The translations under genes were made by a program, and so were the position numbers. A DNA stretch of 64,000 nucleotides. It comes from Pelagimonas phthalicica. Lineage in GTDB: Bacteria > Pseudomonadota > Alphaproteobacteria > Rhodobacterales > Rhodobacteraceae. The notes under the pieces were generated by a model that was not told where the DNA came from, ran no database searches, and saw nothing but the letters and a program-made list of their open reading frames with translations. Shown here one piece after another: positions 15,863 through 24,128 of this stretch; position 1 is the first letter of the stretch, and each line of letters begins with the position of its first letter. The DNA lies in assembly GCF_004364805.1 (NCBI RefSeq), contig NZ_SOAP01000001.1, forward strand, positions 310,001 to 374,000. Direction: 5' to 3'.

Positions 15863-18016
15863 ATGCAAGCGATCTTTTCCCTACCTGTTCGCACACTTGG
15901 CAGAGCGATTGTTGGCTCCATTCTGTTCACCGCCATCATGATTGCGGGCATGTCGTTTTGGTCGTTCAACAGAACCGGCGACGCGGCCAACCTTATGTCC
16001 GAATATGAACGGCGCGCCAATCCAAGCGAACGTGCGCAAAATGAACTGGTTCAAGCCCTTGGATATGGTGGAATGATCCATCAATTCAAAAACTACGTGC
16101 TGCGGGGGGATGAAAAATATTACCACGCTGCCGGTCAAAACGCCGGGGCCGCCATGGCCGCGTTGGAGCAGCTCAAGAATCTCAATCCTGAAAAGGCGGA
16201 AGAACTAGATGCCGTGGGGCAAACAATCCAATCCTATGTCGCAGCGCTAGAGACTGTTGAAAACCAGTATGGCGCAGGTAAATCCGCCGCAGAAACAGAC
16301 AGTGTCGTCAAAATCGATGATTCTCCGGCCCTGAATGCGATCACATCCCTGTCGGCTTCTCGTGCGGAAACCGAAACCGAAAGCAAGGCCAGCATTTTGG
16401 CAGAGTTACGTGGCCATATTGGCTATGGCGGTATGATTCACCAGTTCAAGAACCTGGTGCTGCGCGGCGACAAACCGCGCATTGCTAAAGTCGAAGCAGC
16501 CGCCGCTGCAGCCCAAGCTGCCTTGGCAAGGTACCGGGCAATGTCGCATTCCCCTGAAGAGGGCCAAGCCATTGCTGATATTGAACAAACCATTGGGAAA
16601 TATGCGGCTGCCTTGACGGATGTTTCGGCCATGATCGACGCGGGTAAATCTGCCGAAGAGATGGATTCCGTTGTCAAAATATCGGATGGCCCAGCTCTGG
16701 ATGGTCTGCGCGTCCTCGATGCCGCTGTCGTTGCAGAAGGGCGGCAGATTTCGCAAACTGTTCACGACAATCTGGCGGCCACGCAAACACTTGTGACAAT
16801 TGTCGGTGGGATTATCGCAGTCCTCTCTTTGCTCACTGCGCTTGGTGCACGTGAAATTCTGCGCCGCGGCGTTGTTTCCAAACAAGACAAGGCAGACGAA
16901 ATGGCTGCGACCTTGCAACAGGAACGTGAAGATTTTCAGATGCAGGTGTCACAACTGGCAGCTGCCGCAAGTGCAGGTGATTTCAGCAAACGTATCAACC
17001 GCGATTATGGCGACGACACCTTGGCCGAGGTCGCGTCGCATCTGGATCAGTTGCTGGACAAGATCGAAGGCGGTCTTAACGCCGTGGTTCAGGTCAGCCA
17101 CGCGCTGGCGCGAGGAGACTTGACCCAACGCATGGACGGAGACTTTGACGGTGCCTTCGCGCGGCTGCAACTGTCGATGAACGAAGCGGTGACCTCCATG
17201 TCAGATTCCATCCGTGCCGTCTTGGGCAGTTCGTCGGAGATTTCGGACTACACCGCCAATATTTCATCGGCGGCCTCTGACCTTGCCCGTCGCACTGAAA
17301 CCCAATCTTACAACCTCGAAACAAGTGCCGCTACATTGGGAGAGCTCACAAGCTCTGTCGATGAAATCAGTACCCGCGTCTCCGCCGCGCGCGGTACAGC
17401 TGAAGCCGCAAATGAGATCGCGCAGAACGGGGCCACCGTGGTCGAAGAAGCCATTAGCGCGATGGACAAGATCGTCGATACCTCAAAAAAGATTTCCAAA
17501 GTCACTGAGTTGATCGAAGAAATTGCATTTCAAACCAATCTCTTGGCTTTGAATGCCGGTGTTGAGGCCGCTCGGGCTGGCGAAAGTGGTCGCGGCTTTG
17601 CCGTTGTCGCCTCCGAAGTTCTAGCCTTGGCACATCGCGCGTCGGACGCCGTTCAAGAGATCAACGATCTCATCAGTTCCAGTGAATTGGAAATCGAAGA
17701 TGGTGCCGGGCGCATCGCCGAAGCCGGGAATTCGATCAAGGGGATCTCAGGCTATGTTCGGGAATTGGACCAAGCCATCGAAGCGGTGGCCAGCTCGACC
17801 GGGGATCAGGCCACGCGACTGAACCAGGTCAACAAAGCCATTTCCGAGCTTGAAGGGGTGACCCAGCAAAATGCGTCGATGTTTGAACAAACCGCCGCGT
17901 CCATTCAATCATTGAATGAGTTGACCAGCGACCTCTTGGGGACAGGTGAGAAATTTCAGGTGGAGCCACCGCAAACCGCGCCTGAACAAGAGCATGAGTT
18001 GAAAGAGGCAAGTTAA
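15863..18016 (+). CDS. Methyl-accepting chemotaxis protein with duplicated sensor module
   Basis: A 717-residue transducer. Membrane segment 1 lies about 15-35 and segment 2 about 306-327, enclosing a periplasmic domain of some 270 residues. That domain is an internal duplication: G-Y-G-G-M-I-H-Q-F-K-N occurs at 67-77 and again at 187-197, and D-S-V-V-K-I at 146-151 and 268-273. HAMP-like regions follow (about 365-440, including A-R-G-D-L-T-Q-R-M), then a cytoplasmic signalling hairpin with E-E-I-A-F-Q-T-N-L-L-A-L-N-A-G-V-E-A-A-R-A-G and R-G-F-A-V-V-A-S-E-V. No CheR/CheB-binding pentapeptide is at the C-terminus. A GGAGG site precedes the ATG. The ligand is unknown and no che genes are nearby. 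Confidence 0.95.
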   Translation: MQAIFSLPVRTLGRAIVGSILFTAIMIAGMSFWSFNRTGDAANLMSEYERRANPSERAQNELVQALGYGGMIHQFKNYVLRGDEKYYHAAGQNAGAAMAALEQLKNLNPEKAEELDAVGQTIQSYVAALETVENQYGAGKSAAETDSVVKIDDSPALNAITSLSASRAETETESKASILAELRGHIGYGGMIHQFKNLVLRGDKPRIAKVEAAAAAAQAALARYRAMSHSPEEGQAIADIEQTIGKYAAALTDVSAMIDAGKSAEEMDSVVKISDGPALDGLRVLDAAVVAEGRQISQTVHDNLAATQTLVTIVGGIIAVLSLLTALGAREILRRGVVSKQDKADEMAATLQQEREDFQMQVSQLAAAASAGDFSKRINRDYGDDTLAEVASHLDQLLDKIEGGLNAVVQVSHALARGDLTQRMDGDFDGAFARLQLSMNEAVTSMSDSIRAVLGSSSEISDYTANISSAASDLARRTETQSYNLETSAATLGELTSSVDEISTRVSAARGTAEAANEIAQNGATVVEEAISAMDKIVDTSKKISKVTELIEEIAFQTNLLALNAGVEAARAGESGRGFAVVASEVLALAHRASDAVQEINDLISSSELEIEDGAGRIAEAGNSIKGISGYVRELDQAIEAVASSTGDQATRLNQVNKAISELEGVTQQNASMFEQTAASIQSLNELTSDLLGTGEKFQVEPPQTAPEQEHELKEAS

Positions 18017-18200
18017 GAGTCGCACCCTTTCTGTCGAGACATCAGAGGCGGGCCATTTGCGTCCGGCTGTAACGTCGCGGTGCCCCCTGGATGACTTTTC
18101 CCCTGTCCTTAACCTGGGGCAACTGGTTGCCAAACAGTGATGCTTTTCTCCCGTCCAAACTCGCGCTATTTGCAGGAGAGACCCAAAGCTCGGAGCTGAC

Positions 18201-18614
18201 ATGCTGACACCTTTCCACCTCGCCTATAATGTCACGGATCTCGACGCGGCACGGCAGTTTTACGGAGAAACGCTGGGCTGCAAGGAAGGACGTTCAACCG
18301 ACTCATGGGTCGATTTCAGTTTTTTCGGGCACCAGATCTCACTCCATCTGGGTGAACCTTTCAAAATCCAGGCAACCGGCAAGGTTGGTGACCACATGGT
18401 TCCCATGCCACATCTCGGCGTCGTTTTGCACATGCCAGATTGGAAAGCACTGGCCGCGAGATTGACCGAAGCGCAAATCGCATTTGTCATCGAACCAACC
18501 ATCCGGTTTGCCGGAGAGCCGGGCGAACAGGCGACCATGTTCTTTTACGACCCAAGCGGGAACCCCATTGAAGTCAAGGGGTTTGCCGACATGGAGGCCG
18601 TTTTCGCCTCATAA
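18201..18614 (+). CDS. VOC-superfamily (glyoxalase/dioxygenase-like) protein
   Basis: A 137-residue protein with the paired beta-alpha-beta-beta-beta modules of the vicinal oxygen chelate fold. Candidate metal ligands are His6 in F-H-L-A-Y-N-V, a mid-protein histidine in H-Q-I-S-L-H-L and Glu in N-P-I-E-V-K-G near the end. D-L-D-A-A-R-Q-F-Y-G-E-T-L-G is the usual first-module helix. The reaction (lyase, dioxygenase or resistance binding) cannot be assigned. It stands alone between the chemoreceptor and the catabolic operon, whose last gene converges on it with a 14-base gap. Confidence 0.82.
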   Translation: MLTPFHLAYNVTDLDAARQFYGETLGCKEGRSTDSWVDFSFFGHQISLHLGEPFKIQATGKVGDHMVPMPHLGVVLHMPDWKALAARLTEAQIAFVIEPTIRFAGEPGEQATMFFYDPSGNPIEVKGFADMEAVFAS

Positions 18615-18628
18615 CCTTTGAGGATGGA

Positions 18629-20113
18629 TCACTCCTTGATCAGAGCTGGCAGGTCCTTTTTCAGGATCTTGCCCGTCGCCGCCGCCGGAAGCTTTTCCAT
18701 GACCACAATGCGCCAAGGGCGTTTGTAGCCAGTCAATTGCGTTTGCGCATAGGCGTGCAAATCCTCTTCGTTGGGCCAATCATTGGGCGAGGCTTCGACA
18801 AAGGCGCAAACCTTCTCATCCCCGTCGCGTGTGACGCCAACTACAGCGCATTGGATCACCTGAGGATGCTCATTCAGTGCCGCCTCGACCTCGGGCGGGT
18901 AGACATTGAAGCCGCCGTGAATAATCAACTCCTTGGACCGTCCCATGATGTGCAAATTGCCCTGCGCGTCCAGCCGCCCCAGATCCCCTGACCGCAACCA
19001 GCCATCCGGGGTAAAGGCCGCCGCTGTCGCCTCTTGATTGCGGAAATACCCTTTCATCACGCCCCCACCGGCGATCAGGATTTCCCCGACTTCGCCACCT
19101 CCGCCTGGGGCCTGCACATCAAGTTTCAGCTGCACACCGGGAAAAGGTTGACCAACTGAGATGTCATCATTGCTGCCCATATGGCGCGTGACGCAGACCC
19201 CGGCACTGGCTTCGGTCATGCCATAACCGTTCTGCAAGGGCTGGCCGAAAAAGGCTTCGGCTTTGCTTTTCCAGTCGATATCCAACGGGGCCGCGCCGGA
19301 TGACACATAGCGCAGGCTGTCAATTGGCAGGTGCTCATGCCCCTGTTCGCGGGTGTAATGCATCAGTTGCGCCAGCATCTGCGGCACAGAGGAGAGCAGC
19401 GTGACCCCTTTCAACAAAGCATTGTAGAGATTGGCCGGTGCAAACCTGGGTTCAATCCGGATAGAAGCACCGCCCAAAAGCGCAGCCACAACGACCGAGG
19501 CAAGCCCAAAAACATGGCTCATCGGAAGCACGCCGTATAGCACATCCTCAGCCGTGATCTTGCGGACATCGCAAGAGACGCGACCGCCAAAGATCAGGTT
19601 GTCATGGGTCAGCATAACGCCCTTGGGCACGCCAGTTGTGCCAGTGGTGTAAAGAATGGCACCAACATCGCTCAGCTCTTCCACAGGATCCGTCGCTCGC
19701 GACGTGGCGAAAAGCGCTCCGTTCAAACCAGCAAGACACATGTCCTGCGCGCCGGCCCATTCGGCATGTACCTTGGCCTCTTTTGACACGCTCACGGTGA
19801 ACAAGACTGCAGCCGGGGTTGCGTGGTCGATAACGCGTTGCAGATCCTTGTCGGTTTGGCGCGCGTTAAAGGGGATCAACACCGCGCCGACCTTGGATAC
19901 CGCCAGCAAGGTCGCGACCGCAGGGGCGCAGTTTTCCATGACCAGCAAAACCCGGTCCGTCGGTTTCACCCCCAGATCAACCAGTTTCTGGGCCAGCTCA
20001 TCAACCACATGGCCCAAAATCTCGTAGCACCAGTCAAACCCGAGGCTGTCTGTCAAAGCCGGCGCAACGGGCTGCTTCGCAACTTTCTGCTCCAATATGT
20101 CGTGAATGCGCAT
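18629..20113 (-). CDS. Class I adenylate-forming acyl-CoA synthetase
   Basis: A 494-residue ligase. Core motifs are present in order: the P-loop Y-T-T-G-T-T-G-V-P-K-G (about 173), Y-G-M-T-E-A (about 312), G-W-L-R-S-G-D-L-G (about 385), G-R-S-K-E-L-I-I-H-G-G-F-N-V-Y-P-P-E-V-E (about 405-424) and the C-terminal lysine in A-T-G-K-I-L-K-K-D. It activates a carboxylic acid to its CoA thioester. It is the last gene of the TRAP-IclR-beta-oxidation operon and plausibly activates the acid imported by that transporter, as PimA does for pimelate. The ATG at 20113 lies three bases after the preceding stop region; a longer frame overlaps the neighbour. Confidence 0.9.
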   Translation of the reverse strand: MRIHDILEQKVAKQPVAPALTDSLGFDWCYEILGHVVDELAQKLVDLGVKPTDRVLLVMENCAPAVATLLAVSKVGAVLIPFNARQTDKDLQRVIDHATPAAVLFTVSVSKEAKVHAEWAGAQDMCLAGLNGALFATSRATDPVEELSDVGAILYTTGTTGVPKGVMLTHDNLIFGGRVSCDVRKITAEDVLYGVLPMSHVFGLASVVVAALLGGASIRIEPRFAPANLYNALLKGVTLLSSVPQMLAQLMHYTREQGHEHLPIDSLRYVSSGAAPLDIDWKSKAEAFFGQPLQNGYGMTEASAGVCVTRHMGSNDDISVGQPFPGVQLKLDVQAPGGGGEVGEILIAGGGVMKGYFRNQEATAAAFTPDGWLRSGDLGRLDAQGNLHIMGRSKELIIHGGFNVYPPEVEAALNEHPQVIQCAVVGVTRDGDEKVCAFVEASPNDWPNEEDLHAYAQTQLTGYKRPWRIVVMEKLPAAATGKILKKDLPALIKE

Positions 20114-20115
20114 GG

Positions 20116-21120
20116 TCAGGCTACCTCGGTCAGTGGGGCGCGAAGGGCATCTATGCGCGCCAGGGCCTGGCACGCTTCTTGTTCGAGCTGATCAAAAATT
20201 TCGGCCATCGGTTGCACTGCGCTGGTCAGCCCCAGAGCATGCCCAGCCGAAAGCAAGCCGCGCGAGACATCGCCGGTCTCATAGGCTTTGCGCCCGATTT
20301 GCCCGGAGACCAAAGGCATCAGATCCGCGATGGTGACATTCGGATTATCGGTTTCCATCCGCGTCACAGCCTCTGTCGTTTCATTGGCCAAGGTCCGCAC
20401 GGTATTGCGCACGCTGGACATGGTCAGCACGGTGTCACGTTCGCTCGCCTCTGCTATGGCACGTTTGTAATCGGGATGGGCGTTCAGCTCTTGCGCCACC
20501 AAAAGCCTGGTTCCCATCACCACGCCAGCCGCCCCCATGGCCAAGGCCGAAACGATTTGCGCGCCGTGGCCGACACCGCCGCCAATCATAAATGGAATAT
20601 CCAGATCGCGGCCCGCCATTGCGGCATTCACAAAGCTGCCAATCATGTCCATCCCCGGATGGCCACCACATTCTGCCCCGACGATCGAGACCATGTCGAC
20701 ACCGACCTGTTGCGCCTTGATTGCATATCTGACGGCGGGCACCTTGTGGATCACCACCAGCCCCAATTCGCGCAGCAAAGGCAGGTAAGGCTCGGGGTTG
20801 CGGCCAGAGGTTTCAACCACTTCGACGCCCATTTCGGCCGCGATGCGAAACACCTGTTCGGTGCGCTCGCCCGGAACCAGCTTGGGCAACATCGAGACAT
20901 TCACACCAAAGGGTTTGCCCTGACACAGCTCTTGCGCCCGCGCAATCTCGGCGCGCAATTGCGCGTCTTCGGGAAAGCTGGCGGCGGTCAGGAAACCCAA
21001 AGCGCCAGCATGAGCGGCGGCAGCAACGTAATCCGCGTCGGCCAGCCACATCAAACCGCCCGCCAGAACCGGCAGGCGCAGACCAAATCTTTGCGTCAAT
21101 TCCGTATGCATCAGGGTCAT
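20116..21120 (-). CDS. Nitronate monooxygenase / NPD-family flavoprotein
   Basis: A 334-residue FMN-binding TIM-barrel protein of the 2-nitropropane dioxygenase family. G-A-E-C-G-G-H-P-G (about 152) carries the family histidine, and G-G-G-V-G-H-G and G-A-A-G-V-V-M-G-T-R (about 200) bind the FMN phosphate. Known members oxidise nitronates or act as enoyl reductases, FabK being a relative. Its position between enoyl-CoA hydratase and acyl-CoA ligase genes suggests a job in the same catabolic route, perhaps reducing an unsaturated CoA intermediate. That is inference. The ATG overlaps the hydratase stop (ATGA). Confidence 0.86.
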   Translation of the reverse strand: MTLMHTELTQRFGLRLPVLAGGLMWLADADYVAAAAHAGALGFLTAASFPEDAQLRAEIARAQELCQGKPFGVNVSMLPKLVPGERTEQVFRIAAEMGVEVVETSGRNPEPYLPLLRELGLVVIHKVPAVRYAIKAQQVGVDMVSIVGAECGGHPGMDMIGSFVNAAMAGRDLDIPFMIGGGVGHGAQIVSALAMGAAGVVMGTRLLVAQELNAHPDYKRAIAEASERDTVLTMSSVRNTVRTLANETTEAVTRMETDNPNVTIADLMPLVSGQIGRKAYETGDVSRGLLSAGHALGLTSAVQPMAEIFDQLEQEACQALARIDALRAPLTEVA

Positions 21121-21884
21121 GTCGGGAACTCCGGTTGGCGTTTTTCTAAAAAGGCACGGATGCCACAGGCCGCCTCAGCCCCGCCTTGGGCTTCGGCCAT
21201 AAAATCAGCCTCGCAATCCAGTTGCTGCGACAGCGTTTGATTGGGGGCGGCGTTGAGCAAGTTGCGAATACGCGATTGCGCCTGTGCCGGGCCTTGGGCC
21301 AGTTCCGCAGCCAAGGCCTGAGCCTGATCAAAGGCCTGCCCCTTGGGCACAAGCGTGGTCACGACACCGAAATTGGCCAGTCTTTCCGCCGATATCGGCT
21401 GCGCCAGCAGGCAAAGCTCCATCACCAATTGACGCGGCAGCGCCAGCGACAGGAAATGCGTTAAACCACCATCCGGAGTCAGCCCCGCTTTGATATAGGC
21501 TGCGGTGAATTGCGCCTGTTCGGCAGCCACAACAAAATCGCAAGCGAGGGTGATCGACAGCCCTGCCCCCGCAGCCCCGCCTTCGACGGCAGCGATGATC
21601 GGCACAGGGCAGGCCATCATGGCGCGGATCGTGTCATGCAAGCGCTCAATCAGCGCGCGCCGCTCGTCCAAGGGGAGCTCAGCGCGCTTGGCCAATAGAT
21701 CAAGATCCCCCCCCGCGCAGAAAAACGCGCCACCCGCCAGGATAATCGAGCGGACGGAACCGTCATCTGCACGGGCACAAGCCTCTTGTATGGCTTGGTA
21801 CAACTCGACCGAGATCGCACCGCGCTTTTCCGACCTGTTATGCAGAATCAGACAAGAACCGACCTGTTCCAGACGGACATTCAT
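21117..21884 (-). CDS. Enoyl-CoA hydratase/isomerase family protein
   Basis: A 255-residue crotonase-fold protein. The CoA-binding segment A-F-F-C-A-G-G-D-L-D-L-L (about 53-64) and the oxyanion-hole stretch E-G-G-A-A-G-A-G-L-S-I-T-L-A-C-D (about 101-116) are clear. The usual second glutamate region reads A-G-L-T-P-D-G-G-L-T-H-F-L, with Asp in place of one Glu, which leans toward isomerase or another crotonase reaction rather than simple hydration. It overlaps genes on both sides by ATGA junctions. It fits a beta-oxidation operon that also has a full FadJ-like protein, so it may handle a special intermediate. Confidence 0.88.
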   Translation of the reverse strand: MNVRLEQVGSCLILHNRSEKRGAISVELYQAIQEACARADDGSVRSIILAGGAFFCAGGDLDLLAKRAELPLDERRALIERLHDTIRAMMACPVPIIAAVEGGAAGAGLSITLACDFVVAAEQAQFTAAYIKAGLTPDGGLTHFLSLALPRQLVMELCLLAQPISAERLANFGVVTTLVPKGQAFDQAQALAAELAQGPAQAQSRIRNLLNAAPNQTLSQQLDCEADFMAEAQGGAEAACGIRAFLEKRQPEFPT

Positions 21885-22924
21885 GCCGCCCCCAGGTCGA
21901 TAAACCGCTCAAGGTGGTGGTCTGTGTCGCCGAACCGATGATCGGACATAGTAATACGTTTGGCATAGCGCCCCAGGGCGTATTCCTCGGTCATGCCAAT
22001 GCCGCCATGCATCTGAATGCATTCTTCAGACACCAAACGCCCGGAACGCCCAAACAGGTTCTTCGCAGCCGCAATATGCAAATCGCGCGTCTTGGCATCT
22101 GCCTCCAGATGCCCAGCGGCCAGAATAACCATGGAACGGGCCTGTTCCACCGCGACGACCACATCCACCAGCCGGTGTGTCAAAGCCTGGAAAGTGCCAA
22201 TCGGGCGACCAAATTGCTTGCGCGTGGTCAGGTATTCCTGGGTCATGGCAACGCAGATATCCATCGCACCCAAGCATTGCGCCATTTCCGCCAAGGTCGC
22301 CGCGGCAAAGGCTTTGGCCAATTCAGAACCGGCCTCAGCGATCAAGGGTTTCGCCTCGACATCCGTCAGTGACACCTCAGCCGCACGTCCCCCTTGCGCT
22401 ATGTCATAGCCGCGAATTTGCAGCCCCGGCGCGTCTTTTGCGACCAACCACAGGCCGATGCCCTGTTCATCACATGCCACCCCGGAATGGCGCGCAGACA
22501 CGATCAGGCTATCCGCATCCTCGGCCCCGACAACAACGGTTTTCTCACCGGTCAGACGGTTGCCTTCGGCGCGGGTTTCCACCCAATTCAGATCATAGCG
22601 AGCCGCCGTTTCACCATGGGCCAGCGCCAATCTTTGCGCCCCGCCAATCAGGCCTTCGACATCCTGTCCACCAGCAACCATGAGCAAGCCAGGCAGCAAA
22701 GCATTGTCAATCAAGGGGATGGTCAGATCCGCGCGCCCCAGCTCTTCGAACACCACGGCCATGTCAAAGCCAGCGCCGCCGAACCCGCCCTGCTCTTCTG
22801 AGAACAAGGCACCGATGACGCCCAACTCGGCCAAGCCTGCCCAAATGTCGCCTTCGGCCCCGGCCAGATAGCGGCGCAGGCTGTCTTGCAGCATTTGCCG
22901 CTCTTCGGTCAGCTCAAAATTCAT
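21881..22924 (-). CDS. Acyl-CoA dehydrogenase, small (PimD-like) subunit
   Basis: A 347-residue acyl-CoA dehydrogenase-fold protein. The C-terminal FAD-binding block Q-M-H-G-G-I-G-M-T-E-E-Y-A-L-G-R-Y (about 311-327) is clear, while the N-terminal half is weakly conserved. The gene lies directly downstream of a 398-residue paralogue with an ATGA overlap. Paired long and short subunits of this kind make heteromeric dehydrogenases for dicarboxyl-CoA (PimC/PimD) or steroid side chains. A pimeloyl-CoA-type role is preferred here because of the neighbours; a homomeric enzyme cannot be excluded. The enzyme would introduce the alpha-beta double bond and pass electrons to ETF. Confidence 0.88.
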   Translation of the reverse strand: MNFELTEERQMLQDSLRRYLAGAEGDIWAGLAELGVIGALFSEEQGGFGGAGFDMAVVFEELGRADLTIPLIDNALLPGLLMVAGGQDVEGLIGGAQRLALAHGETAARYDLNWVETRAEGNRLTGEKTVVVGAEDADSLIVSARHSGVACDEQGIGLWLVAKDAPGLQIRGYDIAQGGRAAEVSLTDVEAKPLIAEAGSELAKAFAAATLAEMAQCLGAMDICVAMTQEYLTTRKQFGRPIGTFQALTHRLVDVVVAVEQARSMVILAAGHLEADAKTRDLHIAAAKNLFGRSGRLVSEECIQMHGGIGMTEEYALGRYAKRITMSDHRFGDTDHHLERFIDLGAA

Positions 22925-24117
22925 TTTGCATCCCTCATCATTTGCTTGGCGTAGATTTCACGCTGAATTTCATTGGATCCACCAAAGATCGACAATTTGC
23001 GATTGTTGAAATAGCTGGCCGCCACGGCCCCGGCATCAAAGGCATCCGGCAGAGGTGTGTTGCTCTCCACCTCTTCTGACACAAAGGGCAAGGCCTGCGG
23101 GCCGACCGCTCGACGGGTAAGATCGGTGATCTCCTGCCGGATCTGCGTGCCCTTGATCTTGAGCAGCGAGCTTTCAATACCCGGAGCCTGCCCTGCCGCC
23201 GCTTTGGAGATGATGCGCAGATTTGTCGTGGACATGGCCATAAGGTCAATTTCCACCTGTGCCACCCGCGCCGCGAAATGCGGGTTTTCGATCAGAGGGC
23301 GGCCGCCGGACATGGCCCGCCCCGCAATGCGTTTGACATTGTCCAGCCCGGCGCGGCTATAGCCGACACCGGCAATATTGGTACGCTCATGGGTCAGCAG
23401 ATATTTGGCATAGGTCCAGCCTTTGTTTTCCTCACCCACCAGGTTTTCTACCGGCACGCGCACATCGGTCAGCCAGACCTCATTCACCTCGACCCCGCCA
23501 TCGATCAAGGTGATTGGGCGCACTTCGACACCAGGGCTGTCCATGTCGATCAACAGAAAAGAAATGCCTTCCTGCTTTTTCGCTTCGACGTCGGTGCGCA
23601 CGAGGCAAAAGATCATATTCGCGTGCTGGCCCAGGGTGGTCCACGTCTTTTGTCCGTTGACAACATAGTGATCGCCATCGCGCACCGCGCGGGTTTTCAA
23701 TGCAGCAAGGTCGCTACCAGCGCCGGGTTCGGAATAGCCCTGACACCACCAATCATCACCATTCAGGATGCGGGGCAGCCAGTAATCCTGTTGCTCTTGC
23801 GAGCCGAATTTCTGCAAAACCGGCCCCAGCATGGCCAAACCAAAGGGCACAATGCGCGGCGCAAAGGCCAAGGCGCATTCTTCCTCAAAGATATGCCGGC
23901 GCACCGCGCCCCATTCTGCGCCGCCAAACCGTTTGGGCCAATTGGGCGCAAGCCAGCCTTTTTCGTTCAGCTGAGCGTGCCAAAAATCATGGTCGGCTTT
24001 GCTCAATCCTTTGTTCAACCGCACCTTATCTGCCAGCTCAGCCGGCAGTTTTTGGGCAATAAAATCCTGGACCTCGGCCCGAAAGGCGAGGTCTTCTTCG
24101 TTAAAACTCAGATCCAT
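22921..24117 (-). CDS. Acyl-CoA dehydrogenase, large (PimC-like) subunit
   Basis: A 398-residue acyl-CoA dehydrogenase. D-D-W-W-C-Q-G-Y-S-E-P-G-A-G-S-D-L-A (about 118-135), K-T-W-T-T-L-G-Q-H-A-N and the C-terminal Y-F-N-N-R-K-L-S-I-F-G-G-S-N-E-I-Q-R are present. The W-W-C-Q-G-Y-S-E-P and I-T-L-I-D-G-G-V-E-V-N-E-V segments recall the large subunit of pimeloyl-CoA dehydrogenase of Rhodopseudomonas. Its ATG follows the thiolase stop by 11 bases and its stop overlaps the smaller subunit. Together they should catalyse the first oxidation of the imported and activated acid. Confidence 0.9.
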   Translation of the reverse strand: MDLSFNEEDLAFRAEVQDFIAQKLPAELADKVRLNKGLSKADHDFWHAQLNEKGWLAPNWPKRFGGAEWGAVRRHIFEEECALAFAPRIVPFGLAMLGPVLQKFGSQEQQDYWLPRILNGDDWWCQGYSEPGAGSDLAALKTRAVRDGDHYVVNGQKTWTTLGQHANMIFCLVRTDVEAKKQEGISFLLIDMDSPGVEVRPITLIDGGVEVNEVWLTDVRVPVENLVGEENKGWTYAKYLLTHERTNIAGVGYSRAGLDNVKRIAGRAMSGGRPLIENPHFAARVAQVEIDLMAMSTTNLRIISKAAAGQAPGIESSLLKIKGTQIRQEITDLTRRAVGPQALPFVSEEVESNTPLPDAFDAGAVAASYFNNRKLSIFGGSNEIQREIYAKQMMRDAK

Positions 24118-24128
24118 GTTTGCCTCTC

